This document shows positions 55,621 through 64,000 of a stretch of DNA of 64,000 nucleotides, piece after piece. Position 1 is the stretch's first letter, and the number at the start of each line of letters is the position of its first letter. Under the pieces are notes generated by a model that did not search any database, had not been told where the DNA came from, and saw only the letters and a list, made by a program, of their open reading frames with translations. Source of the stretch: Owenia fusiformis (Eukaryota > Annelida > Polychaeta > Sabellida > Oweniidae); the NCBI GenBank assembly GCA_903813345.2, contig CAIIXF020000005.1, positions 8,497,375 to 8,561,374 on the forward strand, read 5' to 3'. A program made the translations under genes and the position numbers.

Positions 55621-56609
55621 AGGGTGTCTCAAAAAATGTACCCAAAAGTATATCAACACCACAGACAAACCAATCAATATTTTCAGACATTTTTTACATG
55701 GTCGTGTAGATAAAAGATGAAAGTTTTTTCCCTCATGCACAGTTTTTACTTCAGTTTTGCCTTTTTGATACTTTAACCCATTACCTTTTACACCAAATAT
55801 TCAATGTAACCTCATATTTCAATGACAGTCTGCATCTTTACTACTACATTGTTCATCACATTTGATATTTCTGGTGGAATGTTTTGATTTCTGTTTGGAT
55901 GCTGGTCTTAAGTTGTTATGGGTCTCTTAGCCTGGGTTTAGCATAAAAATGGTCCTTCAAATAGCCTCAGAGAAAAAAGTATGGGCCGTCAAATATGGTC
56001 AATAGGGAGGCCCTCACAATGTCTCATAGCCCCCTTATACACAGAGGTCAGAGGTTCAAGAAACTGCATTGGCTGGGATTCTAGTATGGCTTTTGTTGTG
56101 TGGATCAATTTGAGACCACTGTGTTTTCATTTGGATATCATTTGGTCTCCAGGCTAGCCTGCCTAACTCTGGAAGGTAACTCCTGAATCATTTGCCGATA
56201 ATTGACCTGATTATCCGTGTTTGTTCTGCCATCGTCATCCTCAAACATCTTTCTCTGTGGCTATCTGAAGGAGTCTTTTAATGCTCATTCCAAGCAAAAA
56301 GACCTAGAACAACTTAAGGGCAACATCCAAAAGAGAAATCCAAAACATTCCACCGGAATTATTATCAAATGTGATGAACAATGTAGCAGTGAGGATACAG
56401 GCTGTCATCGGAATATGAGGTTACATCGATAATGTGGTATAAAAGGTAAATGGTCAAAGCATCAAAAAGACAAGACTGAAATAAAAATGGTGTATTGAGG
56501 AGAAAACTTTCATGTTTTGGCTACATGACCATGCAAAAAATGTCTGAAAATATTGATTGGTTTATCTGTGCTCTTGATATACTTTTGGGTACATTTTTTG
56601 AGACACCCG
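55621..56609. mobile_element. Degraded mariner-like transposon
   Basis: Inverted ends GGGTGTCTCAAAAAATGTAC extend about 100-120 bp on each side, next to TA-rich flanks. A plus-strand remnant at 56217-56432 reads NIFLCGYLKESF followed by a Lys/Glu-rich helix, recalling the 'DFFLWGYLK' end of mariner-type transposases. The rest of the transposase is not recognisable, so the element is old or internally deleted. It lies about 0.5 kb upstream of the ANAPC4 start. Confidence 0.7.
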
Positions 56610-57393
56610 ATATATCAATATCAGTAAAGTACATGTAATACTGTAGTGAATTCCTGCTCTAGGCAGCCATTTTGAATTTTCTGAAGTATGAATCAGAAAA
56701 ACAATATCATAACTGTGATCTACACTAAAATTCCTTCAATTTGAATATAATATAGCCATACTCTGAAGAGATTAGCAAATCATTACGAAATTCCCCCTCA
56801 AAACATAGGATTTCCGCGAAATATTCCCACCATTTTTAAAGCAGCAGCCATCTGCGCAAAACCATTCATCAATATACATCTTTCCAAAAAATATCAAGAA
56901 AATCCATCAGCTAGTATTTGAGTTGAACCTCTGGACAGACGGATGGACACTGGACAGATAGACAGATGAACAAAGGGCCTTTCTAGATTCCTACCGAACT
57001 TTGTTTGTTTGGATGATAAAAGGTACCATTAGTGTGTAACATGTATATGGCAAGATTTAGAGATGGGGTTTGTGGCATTCATGTTAACTAGGCATTTGTA
57101 AGGGATTTGTAAGGGCTTATTCGTCAGGGGATTATTTAGTTTCTCACGGGAAAAAATATGTTGGCAATGTTGAGAAGCACAAGTTTCAACAGTCAAATTG
57201 ACTGGATGCACATGAATTGATGCGACTCTATAAACAAGCCATTCATCCAAATAACTGACACCTGTAATTTAAGGGAAACATATAAAAAACATACATAAAT
57301 GCAAGTGCCAAACTCCTCAGATTTATCATCACTGAATGAAATGATACTATGACATCATGTAAAACAAGGCATTAACATCATAACATGACAAAA
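56610..57393. other. Non-coding stretch
   Basis: Includes GACAGACGGATGGACACTGG-type sequence (56935-56970) related to that near 46250-46490. No gene recognised. Confidence 0.5.
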
Positions 57394-57662
57394 TGTCACC
57401 ACCAAGTTGCTCAAATCTGAAATCTAAAGTCAGATTTGAACTTCTGAAAACTTGTAGATGATTTTGAAAAAATTGGTCAATTTGAAGTAAGTTCAAAAAG
57501 ACCTTTTTGACCTTTGTTTGACCTTGAGAAGGTAATTGGAGGTCAGATCTCTGAGCTAAAGTCAGATTTGCGCTACAGAGAACTTGTAGATTATTTTGAA
57601 AATATTGGTTAAATTGAAGCAAGTTTAAAAAAGATCTTCTTGAGCCAACTTTGGTGGTGACA
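57394..57662. mobile_element. MITE with TGTCACCACC ends
   Basis: Inverted ends TGTCACCACCAAGTTGCTCA and TTGAGCCAACTTTGGTGGTG (then ACA). Inside is a 132-bp direct duplication (TAAAGTCAGATTT at 57425 and 57557) carrying AGGTCA-type words. The hairpins at 37397 and 41746 have the same ends. Confidence 0.75.
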
Positions 57663-57822
57663 TAATAATGTCACCTTTACCTCTGCTACCCATGACGTCA
57701 GTTTTATTTACTTGTCATATACTCTCCACCTCACTTTCAGGGCTGTCTAAATTGACAAATTGTAATTGACCGATCCAAATGTCCATGGCAGACATCTTGA
57801 AATACAGATCGATTGATTAATA

Positions 57823-58090
57823 TGATATTTTTTAACGATTGAGCGTAGCGAATAAGTTTGAAAATTATTTAATACTGTGGTACTTCACACAATTTTGATA
57901 CTAGATATGGGGTGTTCTATAGTTTGTTACGGGGGTGTATATTTGAGTATTTTCTGTTCTAGTTCAGCGACGATAAACGATGGTATTGATTGAATGAGTT
58001 GTGAGTGACTTATGTTTGGAAACAGGTTTAGATATATTCAAGTCATTCGGCTTTGTGACGCTACACTAGCAAGCAGCATTCACTAAATTT
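57823..58090 (+). repeat. A1 terminal repeat of the Ngaro-like element
   Basis: Direct copy of 62032-62299 at about 96% identity by eye. Confidence 0.9.
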
Positions 58091-61000
58091 GCTCGTAGTT
58101 TATACTCAAAATGGAAAACGAAGATGGCTTTCTTTCAAGAATGGAGCGTTTGATAGACGAGAAGTTCAGCACTTTGAAACGAGAATTGTCCAAAGATGGC
58201 TCAAAACTGGTGAAGAAGATGAAGACAGAAACAAAGTTCCAGAAGAAAAGTCACGAGAAACAGTATGAGCACAACTCTGAGGTGTTGGATAAAATACAAG
58301 AGGCTCCCAACTGTCTTGAAGATGGTGAAGATCAAGACATCCAGGGCGCAGTCAGTGCCCTGGCAGAAGGTATGGTTTTGATTAATAAACGAAACAAACT
58401 AATCAAAATAGCTGATGAATCTCCACAAGGGTGGGGTGTAGTAGAAGAATATGAACGTAAGAAGCCGCAGATAACAGTGATGACGATAAAAAGATATGTC
58501 AAGCTCAATTTAGAGCAGAGAAAAAACAACAGTTCAATAGATATAACAAGAACAATGCATTTAGAAATAACGTCAGTTTCAGAGGCCGAGGCGTTTCAAC
58601 ATTGAACAGGCGGAGGTCTCGATGGGCGAGGTTCCTCATACTCGTCGTACAGCAATGAAAACTCCAAATACAAGCAGAACTTTAACAGAACAGCAGGGCA
58701 GCAGATCAGAGCCAACGACATTTGTTTCCGCTGTTCCAGGAGTGGACACTGGGCCAGAGATTGCCAGACAGACATCAGCTCAAAGCAGCAGCAATAGCCA
58801 AAAGTTGAGTATAAATCACAAATGCACTTGTAGTCAAAATAGTATGGGAATCAAAAATGTAAAAGGGAAATTGGTAAGAGGAAAATGTAGCATTTTGGAA
58901 ATCAATTGAGGCTAATCCTTATGTAATAGATGTGATTGAAAACGGTTATAAAATTCCGTTTGAGTCCGACCCAAAGCCTATTATTTTGAAAAACAACAGA
59001 TCTGATTTGAAAATCAAAAATTTGTAGAAGAAAATATTGAAAGGTTGCTTGAACAGGGTTGTATTATAGAAACATTTGAAGTCCCTAAGGTTGTCAATCC
59101 TATCACGGTATCTGTTAATGAAAAGGGTAAACAACGTCAAGTGTTGGACTGTAGGCATATTAACCCTCATATTATTTTGGACAAGGTAAAATTTGATGAT
59201 GTCAAAGTGGCAAAAGAATATTTTGAACAAGATGACAGTGCTTGTTGTTTCGATATAACCCAAGGCTACAACCATATTGACATTCACAAAGATTCAATGG
59301 ACTATTTGGGGTTTTCATGGAAGTTTAAAGATGGCATTGTTAGATATTTCAAATATACTGTGCTACCATTTGGAATCAGTACAGGTGGTTTGATATTTAC
59401 GAAGGTGGTCAGATGCTTGGTCAAACATTGGAGGGCTCTTGGAATTAAGATCATAATTTTCTTGGATGATGCCATTTGGACCAGAAGTAGTGAACTTGAC
59501 TGTCTGAGAAAATCCTTGATAATAAGGTCTGATTTGATTCAATCTGGATTTGTTCCAAATGACAAGAAATCTATCTGGAAGCCCACTAAAAACTTGGTCT
59601 GGTTAGGATTTGGTTGGGATCTGGAAAATGGTAAAATCTATATCCCGGATGTGAAACTGCAATCAATTCTTAAAGAAATCAGAAAGGTTCTGTACAGTAC
59701 AGGTTATATAATCACAGCAAGGGTTGCGGCCTCTGTAATAGGAAAAATAATATCTGTCAGGGAGGCAATAGGTGATATAGTCATTCTAAAAACAAGGGCG
59801 TTGCAAATAGTAGTTGCCTCAAAATCATACTGGGACGTTCAAATCAAGATATCTGATCAGGCTAAGCAAGAATTGTGCTTTTGGGAAAGTAATCTTGAGA
59901 GATTGAATGGAAAGATTTTTAAAACATGTCCTGAACATTCTAGAGTTGTATATTCAGATGCATCGGGTAAGGCTTGTGGAGGATATGTAGTGGAATATGA
60001 GAATGACGTCTGTTTTCAAAAATGGTCAGAAACTGAGAAAACTAAAAGTTCAACATACAGAGAGCTAAAAGGGGTGTTGGTCACTCTTAAGTCTTTGTCT
60101 AGATACCTAGAGGGTCAAATTGTTCGCTGGTTCACGGACAACACTGGTGTAGTTAGTATTATAAACAAGGGTAGCATGATACATGATCTTCAGAACCTTG
60201 CTATTGATATTCATGAAACTTGTTTGCAGAAAAACGTGATTGTGAAGCCTGAATGGATTCCCCGGGAATTGAACCAGCAAAATGATAGACTATGATGACT
60301 GGGGTATATGCTGGAATATTTTTAATTTTCTAGATACAAGATGGGGAGTGCATACTGTAGACCGATTTGCAGACAACATGAACTCAAAGTCAAACAGATT
60401 CAATTCTAGATATGCGTGTGTAGGTGCAGAGGCAGTTGATTCGTTTACTCAGAAATGGTGTGGTGAAATAAATTGGGTTGTTCCACCCATAGCATTGATT
60501 GCAAAATCTTTCAGGTTAATGGATGCACAAAGAGCAAGAGGAACAATCGTTGTTCCAAAGTGGCAGTCTTCTGTATACTGGCCAATGTTACATGATGGAA
60601 AACGATTCTATAGTTGTATCAAAGAACACATAGAATTCCCACCCGGTGGTGATTATTTTGTGCCCAGAACTCAGAGAGATAGCATTTTCAAAAATGGTTG
60701 CTTCAGAAGCACATTGATAGCATTAAAAATAGGCTATTAAAACATTGAAAGGTTATTGTTGTTTAATGTATTGGTGATATCATTGTGTAACAATTTTGTT
60801 CGTACGTTTTCAGGATGACATAGACGCAGTAAACGTCAGTGAAGTATGGCAGGAGGTAGAGGCAATTGGAAGAGACAATGTAAATCTTAAACATCTAACA
60901 GATGAACTGCCTAGTTTTGTGTTGAAGTCAAGAGAGCCAAAGACTGTAAAAAATTATGAGTATAACTTTTCAAAATTCCATGATTGGTGTAACGAAAGTA

Positions 61001-61948
61001 GTTTATGTAGTCTACCAGCTAACCCAGTGCACGTTGCACTACATTTATTGAGTGTTACTCAGAATGTCAGTTCAATTTCATCAGTATTATCTGCCGTGTA
61101 CGCCATAAACTGGAAGCATGAGATATCTTGTTTGGAATCTCCTGGCAACCACAAATTGGTAAAGCTTGTAATAGAAAGTGCTAAAAGGTCACTTGGAACT
61201 AAAGTAACAAAAAAGTCTCCAGTCACAGTTGAAATGATTAAGAATATTGTTTCCAAGATGGCTCATTCTTCTGCAAGTGTAAAGGAGCTCAGAACGGTCG
61301 CTTTTGTTGTGCTTGGTTTTGCAGGTTTTTTGAGGTAGGACGAAATTTCATCTCTCAGAGCTAAGGACATATCATTTTGTGACACGTTCATGGATATATT
61401 CATTGAAAAATCAAAAACAGATATGTATAGATTTGGCAACAATGTAATAATTGCAAAGAAAAACAATGATACATGTCCATATGGTTTACTACAAAGGTAT
61501 ATGCAAGCAATACATGTAGATTCAGATAGCGATTCTTATATATTTGGACTGCTTACATATTTTAAATCAAAGGAGGTTTGTTACCTTAGAAAGTGTAACA
61601 AGAAATTGTGTTACTCATCTTGTAGAGACATGGTCTTGAGTGCTTAGAAAGAAATTGGAGTTGAGACATCCAAATTTGGTTTACACAGTCTACGAAGCGG
61701 GGGTGCTACTGCAAGTGCAAACAGTAGTTCTGTGAATTTGAGGTTGTTTAAGGCTCATGGGAGGTGGAAAAGTGATTGTTCTAAGGACAGTTATGTGGAA
61801 AGTAACATTCAGGAAAGGCTCAAAGTTACACTCAATCTAGGTTTATAATAGGTGAATTATTTAGATCGCTGCTCTATATTTATTTAACGAGCATATACCG
61901 TCTTTAATTGAACTGAACCTTAAACTTGTGCCTTATCTTTGTTCTTCG

Positions 61949-62028
61949 GGAATAGCGGCACATAAGAGCCAATCCAAACTTATATGGTGGTTGTTTTGTT
62001 TTAATAATTTAGTACTGAGGACCAGTTT
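61949..62028 (+). repeat. B1 repeat of the Ngaro-like element
   Basis: GGAATAGCGGCACATAAGAG.. to ..GGACCAGTTT, repeated at 63058-63138 with two or three differences. It abuts A2. Confidence 0.9.
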
Positions 62029-62031
62029 AAA

Positions 62032-62299
62032 TGATATTTTCTAACGATTGAGCATAGCGAATAAGTTTGAAAATTATTTAATACTGTGGTACTTCATACA
62101 ATTTTGATACTAGATATGGGGTGTTCTATAGTTTGTTACGGGGGTGTATATTTGAGTATTTTCTGTTCTATTTAAGCGACGATAAACGGTGGTATTGATT
62201 GAATGAGTTGTGAGTGATTTATGTTTGGAAACAGGTTTAGATATATTCAAGTCATTCGCCTTTGTGACGCTACGCTAGCAAGCAGCATTCACTTAATTT
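62032..62299 (+). repeat. A2 repeat of the Ngaro-like element
   Basis: Direct copy of A1, directly after B1 as the Ngaro layout predicts. Confidence 0.9.
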
Positions 62300-62599
62300 A
62301 CCAAACAAGGTTGATTGTTTTATAGTATATTGTAAATGTAATTTTATTTCGATATTAATGTTATAAAGAAAGTTGTGTGGTTAGAATTCTTAAATCCTAC
62401 AAACGCCAATTTCATCTTAGGGGTAGGTGGACCTCCTTGTATAAAAAAAAGATTAAATATACAAGGTACCTTTGGCATTTTGCAAAAGGGGTCGCAGCGA
62501 GGTTGGCATTAAAGAATCCAATATGATATTAGCCTACGGGCATAAGTACTGTACTGTAGAAATTATATATTATTACGGTTTCCGAAACCAAACGAATGG

Positions 62600-62930
62600 G
62601 GCTTAATCTAGATAAAAGCTTTGCCTCCGAGGCATATGGAATGAGTTCTATTTTTGAGACAAGGTGAGTAAATTGATTCAGAAATTTTTTTAAAAGGTTT
62701 GTCTCCGAGACACATGCATCAAGATTGAATAATTGTTGATTTTTGTCTCCGGGGCATCCATAGATAAAGAATATTTGGCATTAACATTTTACCTCTGAGG
62801 AATAAAGATTGAAGATTTGATGATCAAGATTGAACTGTTGTTTGTTTTTGCCTCTGGGGCATCTGTAGATTTGGAATATTTAATACTAAAGGTTTACCTC
62901 TGGGGGATCTACTTAAGCATTGATAACGGA
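62600..62930. repeat. Degenerate subrepeats between A2 and B2
   Basis: The motif TTTGCCTCCGAGGCAT and variants (GTCTCCGAGACA, GTCTCCGGGGCATC, CCTCTGGGGCATC, CCTCTGGGGGATC) recurs five or six times, with GAATATTT and TAGAT blocks between, at loosely spaced intervals. Confidence 0.6.
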
Positions 62931-63057
62931 ACTTTGATATATGGCTTTATATGCCAGGATTATGATCAGATCATAGTCCGGGACGCCTCAGAGGTGCTGC
63001 CCAAAAGGTTTTTGTGTATTTGGAGTTTGTATGTAACCGGTTATACTGTAATAAATT

Positions 63058-63138
63058 GGAATAGCGGCACATAAGAGCCAATGCAAACTTATATGGTGGT
63101 TGTTTTGTTTTAATAATTTAGTACGGAGGACCAGTTTT
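63058..63138 (+). repeat. B2 terminal repeat of the Ngaro-like element
   Basis: Copy of B1 that marks the right end of the element. Confidence 0.9.
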
Positions 63139-64000
63139 AACTGTAATTTGAGACAGCCACATCTTTTGAGCCATTGGAAGAACATTTCTGGTGGTGATTA
63201 GAGTCAACTGAGGTTACTAGTAGTTAGAAATATATGCATAGCTAAGCTTGGAGGAAATGTAGAATGTCACTCGACTTTTTGCATGTCTGCACTTCACAGT
63301 TCAAAATCAACTTCTGTAGTAATTTGACATCACCTTCTAAGTCACTGACCTTTTATCGTTTCTCTTAGGGTGATGAAGAGTGACAACTTACACTTCCTCT
63401 AGCCTAAGTGTAGCCTTTTTTACTTTTCAAATATAACGTAAGCACTTCTGGTGTGCGACGTGCAACTACGTAGAGATAGGATAGGTCGCTCTTGCGAACT
63501 ACTTGGGGCTACCTTACATAAAAGTTTTGTAGAAGATTTTCTTCAGAATTTATGCACCAACTGACCAATAGAACTTACTTCCCCAGAACTTGGGCAAACC
63601 ACTGAAAAATTGAATTCCATTTGACCAAGATCTCATGCTAATTAGTCTAGACAGTAATAGCCTAGTGGATAGTTTAGAAACTAAGACTAGGTTTAGCATA
63701 ACAAGCAAATACTCACCTACTCGTTATACGGATTCAAAATAGAGAACGGTTTATTTAATCAAGAGGAAAAACTAGTTTTACTTCACATGTTTTGGTTGAG
63801 ATTGAAAGGTCAAGGTCAAATATCCCAACCAATCAAATCAGTCGATACAAAATCCCTTTGAAATATTAGCCAATCAAATCTGCACTTATGAAATCAAACA
63901 AATCTGGCGGCCATATTTGAATCAAATCCATAAATCTTTGGAGCACCAGGAAACCAGCCTATATTATTATGATTATAACGTGCTGAAGATAAACCTGCAA
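63139..64000. other. Non-coding right flank
   Basis: No gene recognised. Contains an AGGTCAAGGTCA-type double half-site near 63808-63820. Confidence 0.5.

Larger units (their letters stand above)
57823..63138 (+). mobile_element. Fossil Ngaro/DIRS-type tyrosine-recombinase retrotransposon, about 5.3 kb
   Basis: Split direct repeats in the order A1 (57823-58090), coding region, B1 (61949-62028), A2 (62032-62299), B2 (63058-63138), the layout known for Ngaro-like members of the DIRS order. Coding parts in order: a gag-like coiled basic region (about 58.1-58.9 kb), reverse transcriptase and RNase H (about 59.0-60.7 kb) and a tyrosine recombinase (about 60.8-61.85 kb). Such elements integrate by recombinase through a circular intermediate and leave no target duplication; none is seen here. 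A1 and A2 differ at about 10 of 267 positions, so the insertion is of modest age. The coding region is broken, with roughly four or five breaks, while both terminal repeat sets look whole. Confidence 0.88.

Noticed and set aside
1-64000. tRNA, rRNA and other structured RNA genes
   Set aside because: I looked for B-box-like GGTTCGAATCC words and cloverleaf arms while reading and found none convincing; a covariance-model scan would be decisive.

Overview
This window looks like the genome of a non-vertebrate animal, probably marine. It is AT-rich and intron-rich, full of small inverted-repeat transposons, and its genes are built of short spliced exons. Its best-resolved gene, ANAPC4, is split into more than twenty exons whose products follow the human protein. 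I cannot name the phylum: a lophotrochozoan or a non-vertebrate deuterostome both fit. All family assignments were made by eye from remembered motifs; no searches were run.

Layout. 1-16.2 kb holds no host gene that I can support. It carries a non-autonomous hAT element (123-1024), a TA-type MITE (3235-3715), an almost complete Tc1/mariner-type transposon with long terminal inverted repeats (7675-9623) and a foldback repeat near 10.9 kb. From 16.3 to 28.7 kb on the plus strand lies a three-exon gene for a secreted protein of about 245 residues. It is related to the type VI secretion amidase effector Tae4, that is, a 'domesticated amidase effector' (dae4-like) gene of bacterial origin. From 28.7 to about 36 kb is non-coding DNA with a nuclear-receptor half-site cluster, a perfect RFX-type X-box palindrome and degenerate tandem repeats.

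From 55.1 down to about 36 kb the minus strand carries ANAPC4, a scaffold subunit of the anaphase-promoting complex. I resolve 21 coding exons in consistent phase; the C-terminal part is not found with confidence. Inside its intron 6, on the opposite strand, sits a one-exon gene (48249-50486) for a 745-residue MuSK/ROR-type receptor tyrosine kinase: Ig, Frizzled CRD, kringle, transmembrane segment and kinase. It keeps the core catalytic residues and a juxtamembrane NPxY, but has no tyrosine in the usual activation-loop positions.

ANAPC4 also contains three tandem arrays, each grown from a segment that spans an exon-intron boundary: 131 bp x 9 at the exon 3 acceptor, 47 bp x about 39 at the exon 9 acceptor, and 20 bp x 3 at the exon 15 donor. 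The 47-bp array has been invaded by a 939-bp hAT-like element with a perfect 8-bp target duplication, and by a 1.5-kb block rich in ATGGCGGCCAT palindromes.

From 55.6 to 63.1 kb there are a degraded mariner-like element, a TGTCACCAC-ended MITE and a fossil Ngaro/DIRS-type tyrosine-recombinase retrotransposon with a clear A1 - coding - B1 A2 B2 split-repeat layout. The last 0.9 kb shows nothing I can name.
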